NCBI GenBank assembly: GCA_020466095.1
Contig: CM035807.1
Span: forward strand, 102,445,502-102,509,501
Length of the DNA stretch: 64,000 nt
From: Chlorops oryzae
Lineage: Eukaryota > Arthropoda > Insecta > Diptera > Chloropidae
Reading direction: 5' to 3'
The notes beneath the pieces are model-generated. The model worked only from the letters and a program-made list of their open reading frames with translations. It was not told where the DNA came from and searched no databases. Positions within the stretch are counted from its first letter, which is position 1; every line of letters begins with the position of its first letter. This document shows positions 1 to 11,829 of the stretch, one piece after another. The position numbers were made by a program, and so were the translations under genes.

Positions 1-141
1 ATTAAAGTTTTATCGAAAATAAAAATTTTAGTCTTCACAATTTACCTGGATCAGAGCGAGTTTTTTCAACCTGGTTTTTCTTTATTTAAGCTTTCAAACA
101 ATTTGAACTCCTCTGGGTGCCTTGAATTGAAATTTTTTGTT

Positions 142-330
142 CTTCAGCAGACTCAATTGTTGAGTAAAATTCACCTTAAAGGCGCGCTACCAACTGAACA
201 TGTTGACTGAGGGGGACTTCATTTTTGGAAATAGAGCCCGCGCGGTCAACATCCTGTGAAAGCTCAATTGGTAGCGCCACCATTTAGCCGAATTTTACTC
301 AACAGTTGGACAACAGTTGAGTCTGCTGAA
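142..330. repeat. Foldback (inverted-repeat) element
   Basis: The stretch around 145-206 (CAGCAGACTCAATTGTTGAG, then a GGCGCGCTACCAACTGA block) recurs in inverted orientation at 243-328. It forms a long imperfect hairpin with a short central spacer. It has no coding potential, and short reading frames here are shadows of the palindrome. It is probably a non-autonomous foldback transposon. Family and target duplication were not resolved. Confidence 0.55.
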
Positions 331-1204
331 TGTTTCTTACTAAGGACTAAGGGAAGTAAATATGTTTCAACCCCCGAAATGCTCAACAATTCAACAAAAT
401 TTGGGCAGTTCAACGAGCTAAAAATTTTAACCCATTTTCTACAATAGAAATTGAACTCATTTGATTTCTCTTCTTCGTTTATAATAAAGGTTTTTTGCTT
501 TCTTTGGCTATTTTTTTTTTTTCTTAAAAGGAACAATTTTTTTAGACTCAGAACATAATACAGCATTACTCAATTGCTAGGAAAACTTGTCATTGTACTC
601 TCACTTGCAAAAAGGTTGGCCTTCTCTGCTCTAAGATATAAATTTTCCATTTCCAACCATGTAGGCGCCTAGATAACTGAGTCAAAGATGGAATGAATGA
701 TTGAATTGACATTGCTTTTCATATAAAAGATCTGAGAAGTCCACAATAGCATAAAATGATTTGGATAGTCATTTCTCCGCACGGGCCTCAAAACCTCAAA
801 ACATAGGTTAGAAAATCTCTCGCTTTTCCTCAGAATTTTGCTAAATATATTGTTCTTCCTTGTTCCTTTGTGTGAGGTACTAAATAAAAGGAATCTAAAG
901 TTTTGCGTAAAAATTATTAAATCAGATAAGAAGTTACTTTTGTTTACATTTAATTGAACTCAAGCAAAACACTCGAATGGGAAATCATATCTTGGGGAGC
1001 AAAAGATTTGTCCTAATCATTTTTTTTTTTGCTCTGCTTTTGAGTGATAACATTATGGTAAGAACCTAAAGAGTGAATTGAAAATTTAAAATGCTAATTT
1101 GTCCTGAATCGTTATGAATATCGCTTTACTGTCTTCGTGAAAGTTGTAGATATTTTAGCGACCAACAAATTTGCTTCAGACACCAATACAGATAAATTCA
1201 AACA
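331..1204. other. Non-coding AT-rich stretch
   Basis: No open frame with protein-like composition and no RNA gene was seen. The sequence is AT-rich with short homopolymers. Confidence 0.6.
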
Positions 1205-1596
1205 ACCGCCCTGCAGGAAGTCTGTCGCCATATGGCCGCATGTCTATATTGACGTCAATATACACAACAGAACTACATAGTTCTAACGTCAACAGTATTT
1301 ATAGGCAGTGTCATTAAAGAAACTGTACTGTCAAGAGGTATAGTTCATCTTTATTGACCATGTCAACAACATGTCTCCTTATAAAAACGAAAGAGTACTC
1401 CTTTTGTCTAAATAATAGTACCGACATCAATAATTCGTCATTATTTCTCCGGTCAATTGTTGACATGCAATGCCCACTCAATGATAAAATGTCAATAGGC
1501 AAAGGCTTGGGGCGGGCATAACTGGTCAGTAGTGACGTTGACGCGGTCAATATAAAAAGAGTATAGATTCACTATTGACATTTCCTACAGGGCGGT
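1205..1596. mobile_element. MITE-like element with ACCGCCCTG termini
   Basis: The left end ACCGCCCTGCAGGAA matches the inverted right end (reverse complement ACCGCCCTGTAGGAA). About 390 bp lie between, with several GTCAA/TTGAC words in both orientations. No transposase frame is present, so it would be non-autonomous. No clean target-site duplication was found, so the class is unknown. Confidence 0.55.
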
Positions 1597-1635
1597 GTTT
1601 TCGACAAAAATATAACAAAAAACCCCACATATTCG

Positions 1636-1681
1636 ACGTATACGTAATTTTTATTTTGGGTTGGAAAAATTACGTATACGT
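1636..1681. repeat. Perfect 17-bp hairpin
   Basis: ACGTATACGTAATTTTT at 1636-1652 is followed after 12 nt by its exact complement at 1665-1681. It lies about 600 bp upstream of the carrier gene. Function unknown. Confidence 0.7.
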
Positions 1682-2297
1682 ATTCCAAGACTTAAGCGAC
1701 GAACCGGCAAAATTCAGAGTCGGATTACTCCTAAGCTAGAGCCAATCCAGAGAAAAGGCCAATGGATCTCGGTATACTATTAAGAAAGTCACTCAGTTGG
1801 TCCCATTTTTTGATACTATTTTCGACAATCAATTTCAAGCACTGTTTTATTAATAAATATTAATAATAATAATCAATTACTTTTGCGACGAAAATCTACC
1901 TTTCCTGTGAATATCCTTATTATAAAATATTTGAGTGTGCAAAAACTTGCTGTGGCATCGCAGAAAAGTTTTATTTGAAAATTTTTGAAATTATTTATTT
2001 ATGTTGCCAAAGTCTTTAAGAGGGCCAACCACTATTGTACTATGTTAAGACTTTAAAGGTCAATCTTATCATTTCAAGTTAGATTGTGCAGAACATTATT
2101 TTCCATCTTGTTTGAAGCGAAAGATAATGATTTCTTCTCCCCGCAAAAAAAAAAAAAAAAAATCAACCAAAAAAGCGATGTTAAGACACGGTATATTTAA
2201 TATTAATATATTATTATATTTAATGAAAAAAATGATTTTCAACTTTCAGAGCCCCTTTGTGTTAGAAGGAGAAAGTAATAGTAGAAAAGCCTTAAAG
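1682..2297. other. Upstream region of the mitochondrial carrier gene
   Basis: AT-rich, with an A-run near 2145-2160. It probably contains the promoter and 5' UTR of the carrier gene, but no convincing TATA box or initiator was identified. Confidence 0.4.
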
Positions 2298-3562
2298 ATG
2301 TCTTTAGATTTTATAGCCGGATGGCTTGGAGGTAAATATTTTGTTCCGTTATTCGTTAATCTTAAAAATCCAGTTCGCCTTGATAAAAAAATGCAGGTTG
2401 TGCGGGTTTGGTTGTGGGACACCCTTTGGATACGATTAAGGTGCACATGCAAATCCAAGGTGCCGATAAAAAATATCGAAATACATGGGATTGCTTTTCA
2501 ACAATACTGCGGGAGGAAAAGGTAGCGGGCCTCTATCGTGGCATGCTCAGTCCATTGGCTGGTGTTGGACTCGTGAATGCAATCAGTTTCGGTATATACG
2601 GCAATGTTCAGCGCTATTCGACCGAGCCAAACTCATTGTATACTCATTTTGTTGCTGGCTGTACGGCTGGCTTGGTGCAGAGCTTGGTCTGTTCGCCCAT
2701 AGAGCTAGCGAAAACACGCATGCAATTACAAACGACGGGATCAACCGGCCAAAGGTATAAAGGATCGTTCGACTGTCTCAAGCATATTATGAAATATGAA
2801 GGCATGCGAGGAACGTTTCGTGGACTAACTGTCACGGCGATACGTGATGTACCAGGCTAGTATTTTTTTTTTTTTTTTTGTTATATAATAATTGCTCTAT
2901 GAATACCCATTTGTCTTGCAGGATTCGCATCATATTTCGTTTCGTATGAGTACATGATGCGGCTGCCGTCCTCGCCGAATTCGTTTCACGCTTTCATTGC
3001 CGGTGGATTTGCTGGCATGTGCTCATGGCTATTCTGCTATCCGTTCGATGTCATAAAGACGTGTTTGCAAGCGGAAACTAACTTCGAGAATCCAAAGTAC
3101 ACCGGCATTATGGACTGTGCGAAAAAAGGCTACGCTGAAGGCGGTCTGAAGTTCTTTATGCAAGGCTTTACACCGACAATGATACGATCGTTTCCCTCGA
3201 ATGCGGCTTGTTTCCTTGTGGTCTATCTATTCATGAAACTGACGCGGCTTGAGGATATACAACTTGTGGTCCAAACAGCCGATACACTGAATGTCGGCAA
3301 TCTGACAACAGCACCCATATACCATATGCAACAGCAGAGGCAGAGAGATTATAATTGTGAGCAGCAAAAACTTAGCTACATGAAGAGCAGCATGCGAGCA
3401 TCCAATGGATATCATGAAGCTGTTTGTCATCAGGAAGTGGACGAACTGGCAAACGAGCTATATTCACAGCACGATCAGAATAGCAATGGCAATGGCAAAT
3501 ACTACGTCTTCGAGGATAATCGGCTGTTTTCATCAAAATTTGAAGATTTAACCGAAACCTAG
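2298..3562 (+). CDS. Mitochondrial carrier (SLC25) protein, SLC25A29/45/47-like
   Basis: An inner-membrane solute carrier, closest in feel to the fly CG4995 / SLC25A29-45-47 branch (basic amino acid or carnitine-like transport; the substrate is inferred). Three exons: 2298-2331, 2397-2855, 2922-3562, giving 377 residues. Exon 1 encodes MSLDFIAGWLGG, which opens the first carrier repeat. The three carrier signatures are visible as PLDTIK, PIELAKTR and PFDVIKT, so the six-helix fold is complete. The frame is continuous only if intron 2 uses a GC donor (2856-2857) with a normal AG acceptor (2920-2921), because a TAG follows in the read-through frame. The last ~100 residues (from about 3240) are a Q/N-rich extension beyond the carrier fold. 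A possible AATAAA is at 3843. The start ATG at 2298 is chosen because it begins the conserved segment. Confidence 0.88.
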
Positions 3563-4215
3563 CACATTTAGTTTCATATCGACGAATTACTTAAAAAAAA
3601 TTTGTTTAAGGCAAAAAAAAAAAAAAAATTAATTGTAAAAAAAAATTTTAATTAAGCTGATTATTTGAAGACAAAAGTTCCTTTCCATAACAAAATTAAG
3701 CACTCCTTGTACATAATTCCATTTCTTAGTTATCGCTTAAAACTGCTTTTCGTCGTTTGATCGCGTGCAAATTATTTCGATCAGCCAAATAAGTCTATAT
3801 AAACAGTTCACAAATGCGCCTGCGCACGTAAATCTATATATAAATAAATGTAAATATTTAATATCTTTTTAAAATAATAGAAAATGTTTTCTTTTTTCTT
3901 TTGCTTAGTCCTGATTTCCACACATTTCATTTCAAAAGCTGAGAGGGACACGAACCACTGATATATATAAATATATATATTTATATATAAAAGTATATAC
4001 AGATATATAATTTTTGTTCTTGCCCCACTTTTGCTCGATTTTACATGAAATTCTGTGTGGAAATGAGAACTTGGCGGAAAAAGGAAAAAATATTAAAAAA
4101 GTATTTTTCAAAGAAGTACAAACATTTTAAATTTTTAGCCGATTTTAAGGATTTAAAGATCGAGCCCTTTCTATTCGTAGAGGATATTCAGAATAAAATA
4201 AAATAGTGAGGACCC
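3563..4215. other. 3' UTR and intergenic DNA
   Basis: Follows the carrier stop codon. It contains a candidate poly(A) signal AATAAA at 3843-3848 and TA-rich simple sequence near 3960-4010. No further gene was seen. Confidence 0.5.
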
Positions 4216-4443
4216 TGATACAAGAAAACAAGAAAGCGCCACATGAGAGAGGAATCGTCACAAACTCAAAATCGCGATTCGTTGTTGTTGGTTCCCATGT
4301 TAAACTGGCTTTTTACTTTTTTGAATAGCATGGGAAACAACAACAATTTCTCGCTCAGTGACGTCACAAACTCAATTTTCGGCTCTCAGAGAGAGCCTCA
4401 AAATAGCGGTACTGAAGTGGCGCTATCTTGTTTTCTTGTATCA
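4216..4443. mobile_element. MITE with ~25-bp terminal inverted repeats
   Basis: The left end TGATACAAGAAAACAAGA continues to AGCGCCAC and is mirrored at the right end (GTGGCGCTATCTTG... TATCA). The 228-bp interior has no transposase, and reading frames across it are not gene-like. It has further internal inverted words around CATGG. No convincing target duplication was seen. Confidence 0.65.
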
Positions 4444-5084
4444 TGGTTAGGACAATACAATACCCGACATAGATAAGTGAGTTATATATATTTTATTCGT
4501 AGGGTATAAAAAAGGTTATTCCAAATTTAATTAAAATATTTCGAAACTGAGATTTTTGGGCAGTTTTGGGATTTTTGTAACAGACCCTAGTACTAGAGGT
4601 ATGAGTAATGGTCCGATCCGGTCTATGAACGTGAATACTCATACCAAATAACTCAACTTCTTCGATAAGAAAACTGTATACGGATGAACATGCCTAATCG
4701 AATCGCCTGGCGACGCCGATAAATTCTATACATATTTTGTATGGCCCATCTCGACTGGTTCTGGGCTTTAGACACAACCCCACAAACGCGGATATCAAAA
4801 TAGTTTTATTCCCCGATTTTCGGTAAAAAATTTTCAACTTTGCCGTGGCAAAACGGAATCGAGGAGCTCTCAGATGCTCCGCATGGGAGCTTTGGGCCAA
4901 ATTTACTGCTAGATTAAGTTTTTTCGGAACACTTGGTACTGAAACTATTTTTTTTAAGTCTAAGGTCACAACTTTGTCATAGAAACGAAAACAATATATT
5001 GAAAGGATTACGAGATATAGCCACAAGTAATTCCACATCGTTCAAAAAAAAAAAAGTACAAATTTACGTATGGCTATGGTCGCA
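4444..5084. other. Non-coding stretch
   Basis: Contains a small inverted word (GGTATGAGTA near 4598, TACTCATACC near 4636). The minus-strand reading frame here (4694-5038) has no recognisable protein features. Nothing else is supported. Confidence 0.4.
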
Positions 5085-5560
5085 CACGCAAATTCACTCA
5101 TGTCACGCAATCGACAGACAAGCGCGGTACTGCCGAAAAAGAATCAGAATGAAAAACACTTCTCAATAGAGCTGGAGAAATATCGATAGTTGCGAAGCCG
5201 AATTTTAAAACCTTTCTTGCTCAATTCTCCATACTTAGTAACCAGCACTGATGCTAGGCAGTATTTTGGTGACCTCTTTTCCCTTTGATATTGAAAAAAA
5301 TCTCTTTATTTCTGTTTTCTTTAGGAAAGTGATCAGTAAAAATCCCTTGTAAGCATTTGAAGGAAGTTTTGGTTAAAAGTAAAATCGGAAAAGACCCTCA
5401 AAACGCAAAAAACTCCTCGTTCCGGCAACAGTGCATAGAATAAGATTTTAGCATGACGCCTATAATTCTCATTTGGTTTGTAAAATGGGCCACTTAAGAC
5501 TCGCAGAATTTCTGAACATTATTCACAACGTGATAAAGCAAGGAGCAAAGAGTATAGAAC
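5085..5560. repeat. Composite dispersed repeat, copy 1 (deleted form)
   Basis: Shares most of its sequence with copies starting at 10586, 17300 and 37190. Shared segments include CACACGCAAATTCACTCATG, GAATTTTAAAACCTTTCTT, CAGCACTGATGCTAG and the block ending GACTCGCAGAATTTCTGAA. Relative to copy 2 it lacks about 260 bp containing the CGATA cluster, and it lacks the ATC/ACC array that follows the other copies. With copy 2 it flanks the P-like remnant and the minisatellite. Confidence 0.75.
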
Positions 5561-5689
5561 AACAAGAGATGTCATTTTTGCAATTGTTGCTTCATATTCA
5601 CTCAGTGGCCGCACATGAATGGGTTTCTCCGCACTAGGATCACGCTTTAAAAAACTCTTCACTTGGATTTTGGAAAAGCGTATTATCAT

Positions 5690-6236
5690 CCAGGTAATTT
5701 TTAACTCAATAAACTCTTCTGAAATGTTAAGCTGGCTATTGTGAAATTTCCTTAAATACTCATCGCATTGATCGACAATCGAATTTCCTAAAAGCTTTGG
5801 TGCTTAAGGAATACCCAGAGAAGTATCTTTTAGCGGCACTCTTCGCAAAGTTTTGAATGTGGCTTTCATCATTTTCATATATTGTGGACGCTGTTAAATC
5901 CATATGTCCATAGTGCACGCCGCTTCTTGTGATTTTCCGTTGAAGTCCGTTATATTCCAATCTAGATCAATTTCTTCACATTCCTCTTCGGCGCAATTTT
6001 TGTTTTTCACATACATACATAGCTCTGTCGCACTATTCTCATCGACATCAATCTTGCTGTTAAATATTGAACTTCTCTGGCCAATGGGTTGGAGTTATTG
6101 CCGAGCTTTGACCTTAAAGCTGCAAACAGGTTTTCGATACAATCCTGATTCAAACGGCCTGGCAAAACGAAAGATCCGCACTGCACGTGTTTGTTCATGT
6201 TCGCCTGCGACCTCTAATTCAAAAACATATAAATAG
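5690..6236 (-). pseudogene. P-element-like transposase remnant
   Basis: On the minus strand, 6007-6198 encodes GRLNQDCIENLFAALRSKLG followed by NNSNPLAREVQ. This matches the conserved C-terminal RNase H-like block of P-element and THAP9 transposases, where LNQD-x-lENlF and gNN-P are typical. Flanking minus-strand frames (for example 5760-5960) are short and broken, so only a decayed C-terminal fragment remains. The family assignment rests on this one block. No P-type terminal repeats or 8-bp duplication were identified. Confidence 0.55.
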
Positions 6237-6636
6237 ACTTTAGGTCAGCTCGAGGGAGGTCATTGAGGTGAAAGGAATTTATATTTCTTTTGGAAGAAAA
6301 ATACAAAAGTATTTTTATATGGGTGGAAAATATAGAGTTTTCCAGGAATTTTCTTCTCGTGAATTTTCTTTACGATCCAAGAAAACATTCAGCAAAGAAA
6401 AGTTGCAAAAAACCCTGTAGGAAATGTCTCCCTAGCATTGGCATCAAGGCATTTAGGAGCTCAATATCATTTATTTGAGTCAAAAAGACATTCTGCTCAA
6501 TTTTGAAAAGAGTATAAATAGCGTGACAATACGTGAGCTCCATCAGTCCGTTGCTGGCCGTCGGACGGGTAAGAGCTCTGCGATGAACGTGTTTGTTCAT
6601 GTTTGCCTTCGACCTCTACTTCGAAAACATATAAAT
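6180..6636. repeat. Direct ~55-bp duplication beside the P-like remnant
   Basis: 6180-6236 and 6580-6636 are near-identical direct copies (CGTGTTTGTTCATGTTYGCC... AAAACATATAAAT). The second copy abuts the first minisatellite unit. The ~340 bp between them is unassigned. Confidence 0.7.
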
Positions 6637-6641
6637 CAAGT

Positions 6642-9600
6642 GCTATACGAAGGCTACACGAAGGCTTGCGAAGGCTATACGAAAGCTATACGAAGGCCAT
6701 ACGAAGGCTATACGAAGGCTATACGAAGGCTATACGAAGGCTATACGAAGGCCATACGAAGGCCATACGAAGGCTATACGAAGGCTATACGAAGGCTATA
6801 CGAAGGCTATACGAAGGCAATACGAAGGCTATACGAAGGCTATACGAAGGCATATCGAAGGCATACGAAGGCCAATACGAAGGCATACGAAGGCTATACG
6901 AAGGCTATACGAAGGCAATACGAAGGCTATACGAAGGCATACGAAGGCCATACGAAGGCCATACGAAGGCATCGAAGGCTATCGAAGGCTATACGAAGGC
7001 TATACGAAGGCCAATACGAAGGCATACGAAGGCCATACGAAGGCATACGAAGGCATACGAAGGCCATACGAAGGCAATACGAAGGCATACGAAGGCCATA
7101 CGAAGGCCATACGAAGGCCATACGAAGGCTATACGAAGGCTAATACGAAGGCCATACGAAGGCCATACGAAGGCCTATACGAAGGCTCATACGAAGGCCT
7201 ATACGAAGGCTATACGAAGGCCATACGAAGGCTATACGAAGGCATACGAAGGCCATACGAAGGCTAAGTACGAAGGCAATACGAAGGCATACGAAGGCCA
7301 TACGAAGGCCATACGAAGGCTATACGAAGGCATACGAAGGCCATACGAAGGCTATACGAAGGCTATACGAAGGCTATACGAAGGCAATACGAAGGCATAC
7401 GAAGGCAATAGCGAACGAGCATACGAAGGCATACGAAGGCCATACGAAGGCCATACGAAGGCCATACGAAGGCCATACGAAGGCTAGTACGAAGGCCATA
7501 CGAAGGCATACGAAGGCCATACGAAGGCTATACGAAGGCATACGAAGGCTATACGAAGGCCTATACGAAGGCAATACGAAGGCTATACGAAGGCAATACG
7601 AAGGCCATACGAAGGCTATACGAAGGCTATACGAAGGCATACGAAGGCATACGAAGGCAATACGAAGGCAATACGAAGGCATACGAAGGCTATACGAAGG
7701 CTATGGTGAGAGAAATAGAAAAGCGACGATCAATAGAAACTGACGAGTGAAGAACATAAGAGCGGCGAGTAGTGCTCTAAAAGAGAAGTAAAAGAGTAGA
7801 GAGAAGTAGAGAGAGCAGCTAGACAGCAGAGAGAAGAAGCAAGAAGAAGGAGAGAGAGCTAGCAGCAAGAGAGAGAAGCAGCAGAGCAGAGAGCAGCAGC
7901 AGAGAGAGAAGAAAAGAGAGAAGCAGCTAGCAAGCAGCAGAAGCAGCAGAGCAGAAGAAGCAGCAGAAGAAGAGAGCAGCAGAGCAAGCAGAGAGAAGCA
8001 GAGCAGAGAGCAGCAGCAGAGAGCAGCAGCAACAGAGCAAGCAGCACAGCAGGAGAAAAGACGAAGAAGCAGAGAGAGAAGCAGAAGAGCAGCAGAGAAG
8101 CAGAGAAGCACACTAGCAGAGCAGTAGGAGAAGCAGCAGCAGAAGAAGCAGTTAGCAAGAAAGAGCAGTAAAGAGAAGAAGCAGAGAGCAGAAGAAAAAG
8201 CAGCAGAGCAGAAGCAAGCAGCAACAGAAGAGAAGAGAGAGATAAAAGAAACAAGCAAACAATAGAATCATACGAAGGCCATACGAAGGCCATACGAAGG
8301 CCATACGAAGGCTATACGAAGGCATACGAAGGCAATACGAAGGCATACGAAGCCATACGAGAGGCCATACGAAGGCCTATACGAAGGCAATACGAAGGCA
8401 TACGAAGGCATACGAAGGCAATACGAAGGCCATACGAAGGCTACGAAGCAATACGAAGGCATACGAAGGCCATACGAAGGCTATACGAAGGCCATACGAA
8501 GGCTATACGAAGGCTATACGAAGGCAATACGAAGGCCATACGAAGGCATAGAAGGCATCGAAGGCATACGAAGGCCATACGAAGGCATACGAAGGCTTTC
8601 GAAGGCTACGAAGGCTATACGAAGGCATACGAAGAGCAATACAAGGCCATACGAAGGCTATACGAAGGCTATACGAAGGCCATACGAAGGCATACGAAGG
8701 CCATACGAAGGCTATACGAAGGCAATACGAAGGCAAACGAAGGCAATACGAAGGCCATACGAAGGCATACGAAGGCTATACGAGGCTAAGCGCATACGAA
8801 GGCATACGAAGGCAATACGACATACGAAGGCATACAAGGCTATACGAAGGCTATACGAAGGCATACGAAGGCTATACGAAGGCATACGAAGGCCATACGA
8901 AGGCCATACGAAGGCCATACGAAGGCCATACGAAGGCCATACGAAGGCCTATACGAAGGCCATACGAAGGCTATACGAAGGCAATACGAAGGCATACGAA
9001 GGCTATACGAAGGCTATACGAAGGCTATACGAAGGCTATACGAAGGCCTATACGAAGGCTATACGAAGGCTATACGAAGGCTATACGAAGGCAATACGAA
9101 GGCAATACGAAGGCAATACGAAGGAAATACGAAGGCCATACGAAGGCCATACGAAGGCCATACGAAGGCCATACGAAGGCTATACGAAGGCATACGAAGG
9201 CATACGAAGGCCATACGAAGGCCATACGAAGGCCATACGAAGGCAATACGAAGGCCATACGAAGGCCATACGAAGGCATACGAAGGCATACGAAGGCCAT
9301 ACGAGGCAGGCATACGACGGCATACGAGGCATACGAAGCATACTACGCATACGAAGGCTATACGAAGGTTACAAAGCTACGAAGGCCATCGAAGGCATAC
9401 GAAGGCTACGAAGGCTACGAAGCTATACGAAGGCATACGAAGGCTATACGAGCTACGAAGGCCATACGAAGGCCATACGAAGGCTATACGAAGGCAATAC
9501 GAAGGCCTATACGAAGGCCATACGAAGGCTATACGAAGGCTATACGAAGGCATACGAAGGCCATACGAAGGCTATACGAAGGCTATACGAAGGCTATACG

Positions 9601-10585
9601 AAGGCATACGAAGGCCATACGAAGGCCATACGAAGGCATACGAAGGCTATACGAAGGCTATACGAAGGCTATACGAAGGCAATACGAAGGCTAATACGAA
9701 GGCAATACGAAGGCCTATACGAAGGCTAATAACGAAGGCTATACGAAGGCATACGAAGGCCATACGAAGGCATACGAAGGCTATACGAAGGCATACGAAG
9801 GCATACGAAGGCAATACGAAGGCATACGAAGGCATACGAAGGCCATACGAAGGCTATACGAAGGCTATACGAAGGCATACGAAGGCATACGAAGGCCATA
9901 CGAAGGCTATACGAAGGCTATACGAAGGCATACGAAGGCTATACGAAGGCATACGAAGGCCATACGAAGGCCATACGAAGGCATACGAAGGCCATACGAA
10001 GGCATACGAAGGCTATACGAAGGCATACGAAGGCCATACGAAGGCAATACGAAGGCCATACGAAGGCCATACGAAGGCAATACGAAGGCCATACGAAGGC
10101 ATACGAAGGCCATACGAAGGCATACGAAGGCCATACGAAGGCCATACGAAGGCCATACGAAGGCCTATACGAAGGCCATACGAAGGCTATACGAAGGCTA
10201 TACGAAGGCTATACGAAGGCCATACGAAGGCCATACGAAGGCATACGAAGGCATACGAAGGCATACGAAGGCATACGAAGGCAATACGAAGGCATACGAA
10301 GGCCATACGAAGGCTATACGAAGGATACGAAGGCATACGAAGGCATACGAAGGCATACGAAGGCTCATACGAAGGCCATACGAAGGCATACGAAGGCAAT
10401 ACGAAGGCAATACGAAGGCCATACGAAGGCCATACGAAGGCATACGAAGGCCATACGAAGGCAATACGAAGGCAATACGAAGGCCATACGAAGGCCATAC
10501 GAAGGCCATACGAAGGACATACGAAGGCTATACGAAGGCTATACGAAGGCTGTACGAAGACTATACGAAGGCTATACGAAGGCTA
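6642..10585. repeat. Large minisatellite, 10-11 bp ACGAAGGC unit
   Basis: Roughly 300 tandem units built as (T/C/A or nothing)+ATACGAAGGC. The ACGAAGGC core is nearly invariant and the spacer varies between 10- and 11-bp forms. Because 11 bp is not a multiple of three, all frames cycle and make long artefactual frames (AIRRLYEGYTK type on plus, SLRIAFVWPSY type on minus). Mutated or partial units cluster around 9300-9440. A non-repeat purine-rich block interrupts it at 7704-8270. The whole array is bracketed by composite repeat copies 1 and 2. Confidence 0.95.
7704..8270. repeat. Purine-rich AGC/AGA low-complexity block inside the minisatellite
   Basis: About 570 bp of irregular AGCAGAG / GAAGAAGC sequence with almost no pyrimidine runs on the plus strand, bounded on both sides by normal ATACGAAGGC units. 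Minus-strand frames here are Leu/Ser/Cys-rich and reflect composition, not a gene. Confidence 0.85.
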
Positions 10586-11337
10586 ATTGCGCACACACAA
10601 ATTCACACATGTCACGCAATCGACAGACAAGCGCATATAGACAAGCGGGGACTGCCGAAAAACAATCAGAATGAAAAACACTTCTCAATAGAGCTGGAGA
10701 AATATCGATTGTTGCGACCATCGATAGTCTCGATAGTTTGAAATATCGATAGTATCGATAGTACTATCGTAAGATATATTTTAAAATGTGAACTAATTTC
10801 TTTGGCAAATTGCTAGTGATTTCAATCAAGCATATTTGAGCTGTTTAACATATAAATATTCACCATTTGAAAGTTTTAAATTTAAAAAATTAAGTGTGGG
10901 CCTATAATAGTTTAATAAAATACTGTGCATAAGTATCCCTCCTCATTTAGTATCACGATGTAATACACAAGAAACCGAATTTTAAAACCTTTCTTACTCA
11001 AGTCTCCATACTTTGTAACCAGCACTGATGCTAGCCAGAATTTTGACGACTCTTTTCCCTTGGATATTGAAAAAAATCTCTTTATTTCTGTTTTCTTTGG
11101 GAAAGTGATCAGTAAAAATCCCTTGTAAGCATTTGAAGTGATTTTTGGTTAAAGGTCAAATCGAAAAATTCCATCAAAACGGAAAAACCCATCGTTCTGG
11201 CATCAGTGCAGAGCATACGCAGTTTAGCATGTCGCCTAAAATTCTCATTTGGTTTGTAAAATGGGACACATAAGACTCGCAGAACTTCTGAAGATTTTTC
11301 GAGACATTATGAAGCAAGAACGTGCGTAAGTCATAAT
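10586..11337. repeat. Composite dispersed repeat, copy 2
   Basis: Begins with the same CACACACAAATTCACACATG segment as copy 1. It then has a cluster of TATCGATA/ATCGATAGT words (10707-10770), then the AT-rich TTGGCAAATTGC... TTAACATATAAAT part, then the GAATTTTAAAACCTTTCTT segment. It ends in GAAGCAAGAACGTGCGTAAGTCATAATCA, directly followed by an ATC/ACC array. Copy 3 (17300) shares this order almost base for base. Confidence 0.85.
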
Positions 11338-11605
11338 CAGCATCACCATGACCGTCATCATCACCGTCATCATCTCCGTCATCACCATCATCACCATCAA
11401 CACCATCATCATCACCATCATCACCATCAACACCATGAACACCATCATCACCATAATCACTTACCTCACCACCATCACCATAATCATCACCAACCTCACC
11501 ACCATCATCACCATATTCAACACCATCAACGCCATCATCACCATCATCATCAACACCATAAGGATCATCATCATCATCCCCAACCTCACCATAATCATCA
11601 CCAAC
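11338..11605. repeat. ATC/ACC triplet-hexamer array (copy 2)
   Basis: Degenerate (ATCACC)n and (ATCATC)n array with occasional GTC, AAC and CTC triplets, starting at the same point of the composite repeat as the arrays at 17951 and 37380. On the minus strand it reads as Asp/Gly/Val-rich protein continuing into the conserved flank. It lies about 230 bp upstream of the CCDC40-like start codon. Confidence 0.9.
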
Positions 11606-11829
11606 CAATACGCCTTGCGCTGAAGTATTCTATTGAGAATATCAAGGAAAAAACTCCCTAGCTACGGTATCCAAGGCTTTAAAAACGAACGTAGTAACAG
11701 TTGCAATAAAACAAACAAAAATTATAAATAAATCCAAAGCCACATTAAAAGGACCTCTTTTTTTTTTTGTTTAAGAAAAACTAGCGGTAAAATATTTTAT
11801 TTGGTTTTTGTTTCCTGTTTGAAGCGAAA

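Noticed and set aside
4694..5038. 114-codon minus frame
   Set aside because: No recognisable domain or coding composition; a single isolated frame in repeat-rich DNA.
6475..7487. Long plus-strand frames of 222 and 294 codons with AIRRLYEGYTK repeats, and matching minus-strand frames
   Set aside because: They are produced by the 10-11 bp minisatellite unit, are open in all frames alike, and have no unique sequence.
7701..8293. Minus-strand Leu/Ser/Cys-rich 'membrane protein' frames
   Set aside because: They reflect the AGC/AGA purine-rich block; overlapping frames are equally open.
6642..10585. Resemblance of TATACGAAG in the minisatellite to a loxP arm, and to a CRISPR array
   Set aside because: The shared word is short and lacks the loxP layout. 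Units are contiguous with no unique spacers, and the genome is eukaryotic.
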